Assembly (NCBI GenBank): GCA_002633025.1
Contig: NMRB01002238.1
Span: 1-64,000, forward strand
Direction of reading: 5' to 3'
Source of the DNA: Notospermus geniculatus
Lineage: Eukaryota > Nemertea > Pilidiophora > Heteronemertea > Lineidae
DNA: 64,000 nt
Position numbers and translations under genes: made by a program. Below are positions 23,757 through 35,491 of the stretch, in pieces. Position 1 is the first letter of the stretch. Each line of letters starts with the position of its first letter. The notes below the pieces were generated by a model. That model saw only the letters and a program-made list of their open reading frames with translations. It did no database searches and had not been told where the DNA came from.

Positions 23757-24732
23757 GCGACGTATCATGGTCACTGATTGGAAGAAAAATAGCAAATGAG
23801 ATGATAGAACGATGGCAAATGCGGAATGATGGACTTGGACACGTCGCTGGGCGGTGATTTCTCAACAGGTCTCTTTCGATGAGCTGTTCAAATTCTTTTG
23901 TTCTTTTGTGGACACAGTGGAAAAAAATCGTTTATGATAAAACCATACAGTTTATTTATAGCAATTCTTTACATCTGTCATATCCACATGGTCTTCACAG
24001 CTGCAGTGAATCCATAATACAAGGCCTACTTCCTGCCTACAAGTCAAACAACTACCACAGTATGAAATCGACCTCGATATTTGAATCACAAACTGAAGAA
24101 AGCCCAGTAGGCCTTTATGATGGTTCATTGAACCTTTGCTGATGATCAAGACTTCCTCCACCGTTGTCTGCAGACCACTGTCAAAGCACCTAATGTCGTC
24201 AGACCATTTGCAATCAGCACCCTTGTCCTTGAATAGGCCTATTCGTTGGCCTGAACGTTGTATTAGGTGTTGAGTAACACCGTCGGTATAAGTTTGGTGT
24301 TTTTGGTATGTCTTGCAATATACATGAAGCCACTATACTCGGAACACGTCTCCGCGCTGCAGCGTAACGCTGCCCAAGGGCAGACGTAGAGCCATTTGCT
24401 TTACTTCTGCAAGAAGAGTGTAAGTAGCTGCCGCAAGCGACATTTCTCTATTGACCTTCGTCTTCAGACCATTTGTTTACAGATGTACATTTTTCAGCCA
24501 CGGCGTTTCGTTTAATATTCCTCGACACTGTAATGTAAGATAAAGAAAGATGTAATGTACATGTACGTTAAAACTACGTCGTTGCTGGTCAGTTCGTGAC
24601 AACTACTGTGTACAACGTCCTTCCGGTTACAAGTTTTTCTTGCTGCTTTGAAACTAATGTATCATCTATGTACGTACATTTAACCAACACGAACGAAGGA
24701 CAAAATGTCCGCGGCAAGTGCACTTGTTGTGA

Positions 24733-25111
24733 TAGTCAGGGAGCCCAGAGAGGTTTAATCAGCATCTCGAGTACAAAAGGTTTGATGGTTGGATCTGACA
24801 CATATGGGGTCAGGGACCCCCAAACGGGCATTCTTAAGTGCTGCAAATGTGGTATCCACCAGGGGGCGCCCCTCAAAGTTGACCCAAAATTCATTTTAAT
24901 CAGCATACTGGAGTACATCTTTCAAACCTCCACTAAAACGATCTTTTCAGGGGTCAGATAGACGATCCACCATTCTTAAGCAGCCATTTTGTGGACTAAG
25001 CCACTTAAGAATGACCTAATTTGGGGGTCCCTGACCCCCTATGTGTCAGATCCAACCATCAGACCTTTTGTACTCGAGATGCTGATTAAACCTCTCTGGG
25101 CTCCCTGACTA
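24733..25111. mobile_element. TAGTCAGGGAGC-ended MITE with 3-bp TGA target duplication
   Basis: Long terminal inverted repeats (about 90 bp each) beginning TAGTCAGGGAGCCCAGAGAG and ending with the exact complement. TGA precedes (24730-24732) and follows (25112-25114) the element. Duplication copy 1 has one TGA at this place and no footprint, so this is a clean insertion after the duplication. There is no open frame of note. A 3-bp duplication is known for PIF/Harbinger and CACTA transposons; the termini do not decide between them. Confidence 0.95.
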
Positions 25112-25625
25112 TGACATCTGCTTATACCTGGTATCAACTGCTGTTCACCAAGGACTGCACCGTTGGGACAGGAGTAATGGATGATGAAAGCAATGGCTAA
25201 TAACGGTTCGTCGACGGCATGCAAACACGTATCCTCATATTGTCGCCAGTCCATTATCTTTGCCTGCTGACAATGCACCCGTAACATCATTCGGCCTTTC
25301 GGGGATCGGATATTGAATAGCGCTCTGGTTCTATCAGAGACGACCCATAATAATTGAATCTCCATGACAAAGCCTGTTTGCAAACGACGGCGTTCTTTGT
25401 AAGGTCTCAATCTCCCCAGGTTATGGCTATTATTTGCGTATAAATGGACAGTTAGGAAGATAGGTAAAGCATCCTTCTTGCTTTGGCTGTAACTCATATT
25501 TTTCTTTTCGTCTCTTTGCAGAGTTATAAAAAGGATAGAGAGGAAGACACACGAGATTAGATAGCCATCTTTTAGTGCAGGAGACTGTAAGTGTCTTTTT
25601 CACCTTCAAATATCAAGAATATCGT

Positions 25626-25812
25626 TTGAGGCGCTGCACCACGTGAGTTTTCTCGTGCGAGTTGGCGCTTAATGGACGATTCACCATGGTTTCCGCACGA
25701 GTTACGCCGAGACCAATGATGACAAACGGTAGCCCGTAATATTCTATGGTTGAGTTTCTCATGGGGAGCCAACTCACGCGAGAAATCTCTCGCATGGAGC
25801 GACTCCTTTGGA
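25626..25812. mobile_element. GGCGCTGC-ended MITE, copy 3
   Basis: Counterpart of 22758-22941 in duplication copy 2, nearly identical (for example CACCACGG to CACCATGG). Confidence 0.75.
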
Positions 25813-26377
25813 CAGCGGAGTAAAATTAAAAACTGCCTACGATTTCTTGGTACACCCTATGTTGCTTAGGCCGAGATTTCAGAAGAGCGCGAGCAAATAA
25901 TCGACGGAATTTTATTTGCTCATCGGTCATATTCGTCACTAAAAGCCTCTTCCCTTTGATTGTTACACCGTGGGCTATGTTCTAGCTTTATACCCTTCTT
26001 GCTGCACTGTTTGCTGCAAACGAGACACGTTATTGCAGACCAACGTTATCTTTATTGTTTATGGATCAATTTCATATTCTCTCCCTATTATTAATCAGTT
26101 AACACGCGCAAAATATGGCTGTGGTTATTGATATGATTTTCATTTTACCTTGAGTCACGGCTTCTCAACAATCAGAAACTGACATCGATCAGTCGAGATT
26201 TATGTATGGTTTATGGAAATATGTCCTTGTATCTTCGCTTTACGAGGTCGTTTCTGTGTAACAGTCCAATATCACTTGCCATATTTCAACAAAAGTACAC
26301 GGTAATCTGTTTCGTCGGTTTCCTCTCTCTAAGTGCAATCCAGCCGGCCGAGAAGAAATGGCAATCATTTGTACTAC

Positions 26378-26497
26378 AGGGTGCCCAAAGAGCGCCCTTC
26401 CATGTTTCTGGGGCTGAGGTTGTGTGAAGTTCAATTGAGTTTAAACCTAGTCCCCGCTGGATTTATTACTTATCAGGAGCACTTTGTTGGACACCCT
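26378..26497. mobile_element. AGGGTGTCC foldback element, full length
   Basis: The left end AGGGTGCCCAAAGAGCGC and the right end CTTTGTTGGACACCCT are inverted copies. The middle holds GGTTGTGTGAAGTTCAATTG and AAACCTAGTCCCC. Partial copies lie at 23671-23756, 32931-33003 and 53714-53811. The element is about 120 bp and non-coding. Confidence 0.7.
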
Positions 26498-26600
26498 TTG
26501 AATGACTTGTACTAAAGAGCATCAACAGACCTGTTGCTACTTCAAATGACAAAGGTACATGTATATCTTCCATATGATACTAATGATATAACACAAAAAG

Positions 26601-26660
26601 GTCGTCGCTGAATTTCGCAAATTTTCGACCCCAATCGGGGCCTTCCTCAGGCACTTTCTA
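26601..26660. mobile_element. half copy of the TCTTCCTCAGGC element
   Basis: GAATTTCGCAAATTTTCGAC and GGGGCCTTCCTCAGGCACTT match one arm of the palindromic element at 45164-45331. The second arm is absent. Confidence 0.6.
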
Positions 26661-27436
26661 GAGGATCCAAGGAGTGAATGAGCTGGATCCTAAAGGTATA
26701 GAAGTTATATTTAAAAACCCTGAAAAAACAAATAAATAAATATTGTGATACTAACAGAAGAAACCATGCCACCTGCTGTTCAGATTTTTGCTTTAAAAAG
26801 ACGGGGCTTCCTAGCCTGGCCTAGTACAATCCATTTATCGTCAATTAGTTAGAAGCTATAAGCTGTAATGCACATGTACATGTGGTACCTATTCCATTAG
26901 TATCGACCAAAACACCACTTCAGACTCGTTCGTTGAATATGAATTGTAGCAAAACTCGGTCAAGAATTGAAATCAAGGCCCCTCCACTTACGATAGCCGC
27001 ATTCAATTACTTCAACGCGATTACAAAACGGCTTTGTCTACCAAGACATCGTCGACTAGCGTTAAACACGTCATGTCTTGCTTTGATTTCATTTCTCCTT
27101 TGCCTTGGCAACAAACCCAACAATCAGCCTTTCTGAAGCTTTCTGCCAGTGTTGCATACCATAGCTTTGATGTCGCGTACGATCAAATCACTTCCACTTA
27201 AGTCTAAGTAAGTTATCTTCAGAGCGGTTCGTTCAAAAGGAAATGCCTTTTGATCCTTGTGGAATCTCTGGTATTAAAATTCGAAAGTCGGAGCGTCTTC
27301 TCAATTGTTCCTGCCACGTGGCCATGGAAAGAGCTAGATGCAATAGACGAAGTTAGTGATGCGCAAACAGCAGACGCTAATGGTTAAATCACAAATTGTG
27401 ATGCATTTTGACGTTCGTCTTGGCTGCACTGGTATT
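26661..27436. other. unassigned DNA
   Basis: No gene or repeat recognised. Confidence 0.3.
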
Positions 27437-27996
27437 GAATTTTTTTACACGTTACGTCTGTTCGCTCTCATGGACCTAAAAGTACAAGTAGTAGGTGGCC
27501 CAAGTTCTCAGAAAAGCAGCGTTGCCATCACAAATCTTTTAGAGTTACTGTGCAATGGTCAACTACAGTTCTATCCCAATAATAGTTAATAGGATAGTTA
27601 CTGAGTAGAAGGTTTCTATCATAAATATCCCATTATTTAAATGAAACCCACGAGCGAAATATGCCATAACTTGGCCTCTGTCACTTATCAGTCATATTTC
27701 CTAATGGAATAGCACGGATTCATGGCCAACTTCCGGAGCAATAGCGCTACTTTTATGGCCCTACAGCGCAAACTATCGCCGCAAAGACCTATTTGGCAAA
27801 GGATTTTTGTCCCCTGAATGATAATTGCACGCTATCGCTGGAGTTCACTTGGTCGGACTCGGAATATCAGAAAGTGTGGATCAAATGAGCAAAAAAAGTC
27901 ACCGGGGCAGGTAGTAAGAGCTTGAAGATAATTATGGGCAGCCCCGTTTTGTCCTCATACACATGAACTGAGCTCTCTGGAGATGAGTTCTCTGGG
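27437..27996. repeat. near-duplicate pair flanking a gap, copy 1
   Basis: A 560-bp block ending exactly at the N at 27997. It recurs at 28016-28571 with small differences (for example ACTGAGTAGAAGG against ACTGAAGG). Ending at a gap is the signature of two unmerged haplotype contigs; a real tandem duplication is the alternative. Confidence 0.9.
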
Positions 27997-28015
27997 NCTC
28001 AGGTCGTTCCGAATG

Positions 28016-28571
28016 GAATTTTTTTACACGTTACGTCTGTTCGCTCTCATGGACCTAAAAGTACAAGTAGTAGGTGGCCCAAGTTCTCAGAAAAGCAGCG
28101 TTGCCATCACAAATCTTTTACAGTTACTGTTCAACGGACAACTAACAGTTCTATCCCAATAATGGTTAATAGGATAGTTACTGAAGGTTTCTATCATAAA
28201 TATCCCATTATTTAAATGAAACCCAGGAACGAAATATGCCATAACTTGGCCTCTGTCACTTATCAGTCATATTTCCTAATGGAATAGCACGGATTCATGG
28301 CCAACTTCCGGAGCAATAGCGCTACTTTTATGGCCCTACAGCGCAAACTATCGCCGCAAAGACCTATTTGGCAAAGGATTTTTGTCCCCTGAATGATAAT
28401 TGCACGCTATCGCTGGAGTTCACTTGGTCGGACTCGGAATATCAGAAAGTGCGGATCAAATGAGCAAAAAAAGTCACCGGGGCAGGTAGTAAGAGCTTGA
28501 AGATAATTATGGGCAGCCCCGTATTGTCCTCATACACATGAACTGAGCTCTCTGGAGATGAGTTCTCTGGG
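28016..28571. repeat. near-duplicate pair flanking a gap, copy 2
   Basis: Second copy, beginning 19 bases after the N, and followed by sequence (GAAAAGTATGGCAG) not found after copy 1. Confidence 0.9.
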
Positions 28572-30370
28572 AAAAGTATGGCAGTCTTGGTTTGTATCTT
28601 ATAAGAGGACCTCTCAGGCCAAGTATATATTCATGTCCCAACCTGATTCATCTGAAGACAGGTGTTTCTGGAAACACCTGCCCTTCCAGATAATTCATCA
28701 TAGTCGAATTCTCACCCGTCTCTTGCCAACATTGGCTTGCACTCAAACTCCCTTCATCACCTCTCTTCTCGTTAGCCTCATCATTTCCCGACTGTGTACC
28801 TTCCTCTTGCTCGTACAATATCCCCGTCATCAGCTATAATGGGTTTTATACCCCGAGGGGACTTAGACGCTCCATCTTACGTTTTAATGATTGCAACTCG
28901 GTACAGTTATTTCTTTCTGTCACTCACAAAACGCGGCACCAATCGTCTCAGGAGAAAAAAACTGGTCCAGGCGGTCAGTAATAAGGAACATGAAAATGAG
29001 AATGAAAATCTTCAAAGAAAATGGGTCGCATGATTGCAAAGCTCCTTTCTTAGTTCTTAGTTCACAAGCTGAAGCTTTTTTCCCCTCGATGTTCTTAGAT
29101 ACTAGGCTATTCCTCTAAATATGTTCGGAAAGAACAATCGGCTGTTGACGCCAGGTGTGCCCAAGACAGCCACGCGTGGAATCTTCTCGCCAGCGATGAC
29201 CGCCCAATATCAAATAATTCCCAAAAACCCGATATCGCCTAGTCTGCGGTGGCTGGTTAGAAGATCGGTGGCGATCAGATCGCTTGTGATATCGCCCTAA
29301 CCTAGTCTGGTATGCTGCCACATACTGGTCCCTTCACCCTCCCTAAGACTTGACTTAAGGTTGCAACTTTAAAGTCTTACCAGAGCTACCATTCAACGTT
29401 CAAACAAGATTCAAGCAATAATTGCTGCTTCGGTTATCGCACAAGAGGACACAGTTTGGATTTTTTGTCTGTTGAGCTTAACCTCGGCGATGTCTCCCGT
29501 GCTACCCTTATTTCCTTCGCTAAATGCTGCAGCCGATGGTCAGAAAAATGGCATATCGTCGTCCATTTCCAGCTTAATGGGTAAGAGTGGTGGAAAAACT
29601 GGCCAGCACTTCCCCGGCAGGTATGGTATGCATTATCCTATAGGTGTATTGTGTTTATCGGGAAAAGCACATTATCCTGGGAAAGCTACTGTAAAAGGCT
29701 ACAGATTCCCAGTAAAAAGTGATGTTGATGCATTAGTTTTTTTGTGAGCGTTTCTTGACAAACTGTTGACACATCGGCATAAAAAATGGCCACTGGGTCC
29801 TCTGACAGTTCCGTGTCAGAAAACCGGAACATTAAGATTAGCAGTCTTTAAAAAGTGTGTCGGAGTGAAGCGGAGTCAGTCGAGCTTGCGTTTTCGTCAA
29901 TCATCTTGGGTCATAATGGTCCAACATTATTGCTTCATCGGTTGGTCATCAAGAAATGACACGTGTTCTTATTTGGCTCGGCATGGTGTTGTCCAGTCGA
30001 CCAAACGGCAAAGTTTGGTGTGCGCACCCGACATACAGCGCGCCAACTGAATTGGCAAACATGCTATAAACTCGTTTGAACATGAGATTGGTGGCGCCTT
30101 TTGTTCCTTGGCGCTGATGATAATTTTCTGTTTGAGCATATTGGCAAAAAATCTACATCCACCACCGATATTAAATAAATAATCTTCATCAGCATCGCCT
30201 GTTCAATAATTGCTTCATTAACCGAAATAGACATAACACCATTTGAGCTGTCTCTTAGTCGGGACTTTCTTCGAAATAATCAGATCTTACAATTATAACC
30301 ATTATCCTAAATATCTCATGAGAGTTCTTATCATTCGATAAAGCTGATAACACTTGACTGAATTTATTCA
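28572..30370. other. unassigned DNA
   Basis: No gene supported. CAGGTGTTTC-TG-GAAACACCTG (28659-28680) is a small inverted repeat. Plus-strand frames at 29472-29747 and 29766-30050 have no family motif. Confidence 0.3.
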
Positions 30371-30373
30371 GTA

Positions 30374-30445
30374 GGTGACGTCATTCACGTCTGTGCAGTA
30401 GATATGTGTGTAGGTATCGCACCGGAATTGATGACGTCATATTGC
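30374..30445. promoter_or_regulatory. two CRE-type TGACGTCA palindromes
   Basis: TGACGTCA occurs at 30376-30383 and again within ATGACGTCAT at 30431-30440. Known as binding sites for CREB/ATF factors. No transcription start can be assigned. Confidence 0.3.
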
Positions 30446-30504
30446 GCCGCTGTGTGGAGAGTTGTCTGGATGAGATAGAGGTAAATTGGTTCCCGACCCG
30501 TCAC

Positions 30505-30665
30505 CGCTAGTACTGAGATTGGCATCACCTGCCGTCTATTATCACGTGATTGGCCGAAAAGCAGCCGAAAGAAGACGTTTTTTATTGATTGGTTGAATCG
30601 GCTGCGTTTCGGCCGATCACGTGATGACGGACGCAGGAGATACCGATCGCCCTGGCGGTGAGATC
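30505..30665. mobile_element. foldback with ATCACGTGAT arms
   Basis: The left arm contains TATCACGTGATTGGCCGAAA and AGCAGCCG. The right arm contains CGGCTGCGTTTCGGCCGATC and ACGTGATGACGG. Similarity continues outward (GGCATCACCTGCCG / GGACGCAGGAGATACC). The loop is T-rich near 30578. The near-copy at 31645 starts inside this loop and has only the right arm. Confidence 0.75.
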
Positions 30666-31151
30666 TGGAACCATTCTAAGGTAGTGATGGTTTTCAAAAA
30701 CGGTTGGCACCAAATTCCACATCCATCCGCAAGAATCGCAACAAGTAGACACTGCACTCAGTGAGAAAAACAAATTGCTATTAACTACGGACTAGTTGCT
30801 CTCCGCGCAGTATATGAACGATAATGAGGTATAAAAATAGTGCAGTCTGTTTGCAATAGGGATTGATCTAAATCAAGAACGGGCCCACAAAGTGGCAGAC
30901 CGTATCCAAATCTCTCCTCTTTTGATCTCACATAATAAGACGAGAAAGCAATTAGGCTGGTCTCATCCGCGTAATCAGGCAAAAGACGAACAATTTGGCA
31001 AGCTATATTGCCTACAAACATATTTGGAATGAGTTATCTGTGCATTCAGATCTTTGATGCCCATCATGGATTGGATTTTGGACAAACGAAGCTTGTTTGG
31101 CAGTAAGCTTATTTGCCGGGTTTTATCGAATACTTACATGATAGTGTTCTG
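30578..31151. repeat. near-duplicate pair flanking a gap, copy 1
   Basis: This copy extends from the hairpin loop to the base before the N at 31152. It recurs at 31645-32212 with a few substitutions and a 6-bp difference (CAGTAAGCTTATTT against CAGTATTT). The arrangement suggests haplotype contigs broken at the hairpin and at the gap. Confidence 0.9.
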
Positions 31152-31152
31152 N

Positions 31153-31640
31153 CTTGCACACGAAGTTTCGGTGCAATCTGATTCTCCACTTTGCCACTAG
31201 GGGGCCAAAACGAAAATATCAAATTTTTCCTTGTCAGATGGATAGCGCCTTCAGTTTTTGAAGGATCATTTTCATATTGCATAAAGGTGTGTATGACCAA
31301 AAAATCTAGGTCAAGTTCGATTTTGGGTGCGATGCGATTTCTATTTTGGTAGGTAGGGGGCGTTTTGTGAAAAACTTAAAAGGGCTATATTTTGATAATC
31401 ATTTGAGCTATTGTATTGAACCTTTGTATGTATTTACCTCTAGGTTGTAGTGACTTCCTGACAAAGTATTGGTGAAATCTAATTCTTGACTTTGCCGCCA
31501 GGAGGCCAAAACCAAACTCACAAAATCTGCTATGTACGCTTTTCACAGATATTGTCAAAGATGGCTTGTATGGGATTCTGATATGGCTTATGCTTTCCAC
31601 CACTGTGCTAAAAAAGCCAAGCGGGCACAGTGCCTTTGGC
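31153..31640. repeat. CCAGGGGGCCAAAA-type diffuse repeat
   Basis: Contains ATTCTCCACTTTGCCACTAG with GGGGCCAAAACGA, then a second related block TTGACTTTGCCGCCAGGAGG with CCAAAACC about 300 bp on. This resembles the 60899-61250 and 53813-54440 repeats in organisation. It is non-coding. Confidence 0.6.
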
Positions 31641-31644
31641 ACTA

Positions 31645-32212
31645 TTTTTTATTGATTGGTTGAATCGGCTGCGTTTCGGCCGATCACGTGATGACGGACG
31701 CAGGAGATACCGATCGCCCTGGCGGTGAGATCTGGAACCATTCTAAGGTAGTGATGGTTTTCAAAAACGGTTTGCACCAAATTTCACATCCATCCGCCAG
31801 AATCGCAACAAGCAGAGACTGCACTCAGTGAGAAAAACAAATTGCTATTAACCAGGGACTAGTTGCTCTCCGCGCAGTATATGAACGATAATGAGGTATA
31901 AAAATAGTGCAGTCTGTTTGCAATAGGGATTGATCTAAATCAAGAACGGGCCCACAAAGTGGCAGACCGTATCCAAATCTCTCCTCTTTTGATCTCATAT
32001 AATAAGACGAGAAAGCAATTAGGCTGGTCTCATCCGCGTAATCAGGCAAAAGACGAACAATTTGGCAAGCTATATTGCCTACAAACATATTTGGAATGAG
32101 TTATCTGTGCATTCAGATCTTTGATGCCCATCATGGATTGGATTTTGGACAAACGAAGCTTGTTTGGCAGTATTTGCCGGGTTTTATCGAATACTTACAT
32201 GATAGTGTTCTG
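31645..32212. repeat. near-duplicate pair flanking a gap, copy 2
   Basis: Partner of 30578-31151. It continues past the copy-1 gap point into CTGGACAAACGATTCATC. Confidence 0.9.
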
Positions 32213-32930
32213 CTGGACAAACGATTCATCTAAGACTACTTATGGGTCAATTCACCTAATACGACATATTTGTCCCAAACAGGTTTCTATTACTTCCACA
32301 ACTTTTGCATACTTATGTCGAAGTTACAATCACTTCGATGTCGACCTGTGAGTACTAGAGTACTACGGGTGGGTGTCTTTTTGTCGGTGTTCAGTCGATG
32401 TTCACTCGACTTCATATTCATGTCTCGTAGAGGATTTCCTCATTTGAAACTTCACCAGCCACCGGCAGCTGTCATGATGTTTCATATAGATTTATTCTAA
32501 GCCGTGCTGACAGGTTCGATTATACATGTAAAACCCGGATTACGGTTTCGATCTATCAAACGCTGCCGGCAGACACCGTGTATTTGATCGGCGTGAATTC
32601 GTTGGTTTATCATAGCTTTGAGTACACAAGAAGGCGCGGCTCCATCCGGCTGGCATTCCACATCAAACAACCTCTATTTCTGCAGGGTTATCATAAGGAA
32701 TCGGAGGCGAGTGAGTCCAGGCCCACTCTGATAGCATGGACCATGTTGACAAAGATAAATTCGCCCATATTTACCATGAAGTTTATCTCGCTGCAATCCA
32801 ATTTCATTTGATAATAATGATTAATTTGCCAGATAGCATTGTCCGAGTTGATATCAACATTCCGTAACTTGATTAACCACAGGATAACCTTGGAAATAAC
32901 CAAATCTTGATTTCTGATACATGTACATAC
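32213..32930. other. unassigned DNA
   Basis: No gene or repeat recognised. Confidence 0.3.
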
Positions 32931-33003
32931 AGGGTGTCTCAAAACGTCTCTGACCATACTTTCCCTTGGGACCAGGTTGGGTGATGTTCAATTGAATTGA
33001 CAA
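32931..33003. mobile_element. partial AGGGTGTCC element
   Basis: TACAGGGTGTCTCAAAACGT followed by ACCAGGTTGGGTGATGTTCA, a diverged relative of 26378-26497. Its 3' part is cut by the next MITE. Confidence 0.55.
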
Positions 33004-33103
33004 CCAGGGGCCTGCATCATAAAGTGACTTAAAGCTAAATGGAAAATGCATTGAGTTAATGGTACCATTAGGTTGAAGTCACTTTATGAAACAGGCCCCT
33101 GGC
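33003..33103. mobile_element. short AGGGGCCTG MITE
   Basis: About 100 bp with inverted ends CCAGGGGCCTGCATCATAAA and its complement TTTATGAAACAGGCCCCTGG. The inner part GTGACTT/AAGTCAC also pairs. It is a classic tiny palindromic MITE. Confidence 0.85.
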
Positions 33104-33859
33104 CCCCACTGGAGTTTAAGGGCTATTAGAGACGCATTTTGGGACAATCTGTGGAATATAGTTTTCAACCTTTGTAATCAATAGGCGACCAAACAGCCAA
33201 TGAAAGCTTTTCAGATATGAATCTGGTTTATAATAAACCAACCCGAGCAACGCTAGCACCTTGGCATTACATGTTTCGTCCATCATGGTAGATCTCCTGA
33301 CCACTTTAATATGAATTGCATCGATCTATCCGCAATAATAGGCTTTGTGCTCATTTTCAGTTATTTCTAATCCCACTTTATTAGTGACCATGTTCATTTC
33401 AATATGCACCATCCGCTTTTGAATCCTTGTCATGTCCATTTCACTAAAACTATTGATTTCTTCCTTGTTGATTGCTGTGGCATGGTAAACTTCAAAGAGG
33501 CCGTCCTATCGCGATCAGGTGCTTGTGAATGGACACTGAGACGTGTGGTCTCTTTGTAGTATTGACGACGTTCATTTGAACGTTCATTCAATGTCTACCA
33601 GACGATTTACAATTCTTGTCATGCTTTTCAAACAGGCTTAAATTGATTTCCTTCTTCGCTGGAGGAAATGTCTTGATTGACGCATATCCCGTCTGTCGTC
33701 TGGTCAGTTGTAATACAAATCATTGCTGATGGAGAAAATCTTGTCCTTGCCAGACCATCTTGTCCAAACAAGGCTATCGACTCCGTATGAACTCCGTCTT
33801 TAGCCTTGTCCGAATCGTGTCATCTTTTCCGTTAATGCATAAATTATTAATGAACCTAA
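33104..33859. other. unassigned DNA
   Basis: No feature recognised. Confidence 0.3.
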
Positions 33860-34020
33860 CCCCTACTTGACCCCGCCTCCGAGCCAATCAGAACTTGCGA
33901 AACAAATCACCGTTGGACACTTTCTTTGCTCTTCACGCTCGAATTTGTAACACGGATTTTGATTGGCGCGTCGATTTTCCTTCGCGCCCCGATGATTGGC
34001 TGAGGCTGTCACCACCTCAG
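33860..34020. promoter_or_regulatory. promoter-like CCAAT cluster
   Basis: GAGCCAATCAG near 33881, GATTGGCGCG at 33961 and GATGATTGGCTGAG near 33991 give three CCAAT boxes in about 120 bp, beside CCCCGCCTCC. More CCAAT-type boxes follow near 34453 and 34664. The GC content rises through 34.8-35.0 kb. A gene start is plausible but no exon is visible. Confidence 0.3.
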
Positions 34021-34856
34021 AAACGGGAAATGTGGTGGATTCGAACCAGGCTAGATGACCGTCAGGACAGATAGACTGGTGAGAACCAGATGGGCAAGAC
34101 CACCACTTTTCGTACTACTAGCAAAACTACATGTATACCCTTTTGGTACTTTACAGAGCCCAAAACTGTAACCAGCAAATGAGGCTGGGCCGTTTAGGAT
34201 GGTTTTCACAAAAATGTCGCACCAGCAAATAGAATACAGAGATCGTGTTGAAAGAGAATGAACGGTTTGGGGATCACAACAACATTCTAAATGTTTTCCC
34301 TGACCATGTAGTTTTGTCAGACATCGATATTGGTTGCTTTTTATATAAAGGCAAGACGATATCCTAGTCGGCGTTACTAACGCTTTTGAGGCGCTGTCAA
34401 TTTCCCTTGCCTTTATTCTTTGCCTCTGTGGCCGCCAAGCTTTGGCTGGGTAACCAATAGCCCCTCGGCGCAGGCTCGTCTATCAACAGTCGTCTACACC
34501 TGCCTATGACATAAAACCCGAGCCTGTCGATATATGCAGCAACACGATCGTTGTATTCTTTGCTGGCAATGTGGGATTAACCATCAAAGAGCAGAGGGGG
34601 GTAATCCATTTAGTCCCCTCGGGTAATGACGTCTCCCATCCATTAGATTGATAACGATGCCGAGCCAATCATGCCACAAAGAATATAACGACGGAACACA
34701 GCTAATCAGCCGGGTTTTTCTTTCCAGACGACCCTAAAGCTCTTTTCTTTATTTCGCATGCGTGATACACTCGTATGATTAGAGAGTTTTAGATCCCAAG
34801 CGGGTACGGCGTAAGCAAACAGGTTCACTGGGGAACCCGCAGAACTACCGCCAATG

Positions 34857-34996
34857 GGAGGCGCTGTGAGCGGTTGTACCTTTTTTCGACGTCTCGTCCC
34901 TGTTGCACTGCGTCAAGGACGTCGTGACGCGACGTCATTCCATTGCTTTGCTCTGTTTTGACGTCTTCTCTACAACCGCTCGCAACGCCGACCTGT
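34857..34996. mobile_element. GAGCGGTTGTA foldback
   Basis: GGCGCTGTGAGCGGTTGTAC pairs with TACAACCGCTCGCAACGCC across about 100 bp that also carries GACGTC near each arm. It is a small non-coding palindromic element. Confidence 0.7.
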
Positions 34997-35399
34997 TGGG
35001 TCAAAAATTACGCGGTTTTCCCATTGTTGTCATTTCACAGCGTTGGGAACGGTAGCACTCTGGGACACTTCACGCTATGATTGCCCAAGCCACGCACGTC
35101 TCGTACTAGATTTTGTGAGGGACCTGTACGTGGGAGAAAAAGCGTTTAAAGGTGATTTGGGTTCGCAGGGCGATATGCCTTCGGTTCACTTTATTGCCAT
35201 TTTGCGATCAGAACCTAAATCTCTCGATTATCTCTGAGACCAGATGGATTTCGTTCGCACCATAAACGACGTTGGTATTAAGTCACCAGCCCACGCTGTC
35301 AAGTACCACAACCATTTGTCATGCCAAGAGGTTATAAGTTATACCTTCGTGGCCTGGCAGCGGGCGGATATCGCCGCAGACTGGCTGGACGACTTCACT
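34997..35399. other. unassigned DNA
   Basis: No feature recognised. Confidence 0.3.
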
Positions 35400-35491
35400 A
35401 TAAGGCCTGCTTTCCATTGGAGCGTTTCCGTGCGCGGAAACGCTNGGAGCGTTTCCGCGCACGGTAACGCGCCAATGGAAAGCAGGCCTAA
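35400..35491. mobile_element. 91-bp palindromic MITE with N at its apex
   Basis: The arms AAGGCCTGCTTTCCATTGG and CCAATGGAAAGCAGGCCTAA enclose GCGTTTCCGTGCGCGGAAAC and its near-mirror image. The N at 35445 sits at the turn. Both strands translate to nearly the same string (GNAXSVSAHGNAPMESRP), as a palindrome must. Confidence 0.9.

Larger units (their letters stand above)
23757..26460. repeat. 2.5-kb segmental duplication, copy 2
   Basis: Collinear with 21268-23756. It carries a 379-bp MITE (24733-25111) absent from copy 1 and lacks the family-F MITE. Its length otherwise matches apart from small indels, for example a changed stretch near 25825-25860 and a short insertion near 25958. Confidence 0.95.

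Noticed and set aside
34020-34060. GGATTCGAACC, complement of a pol III B box
   Set aside because: No A box or tRNA fold at the right spacing on the minus strand.
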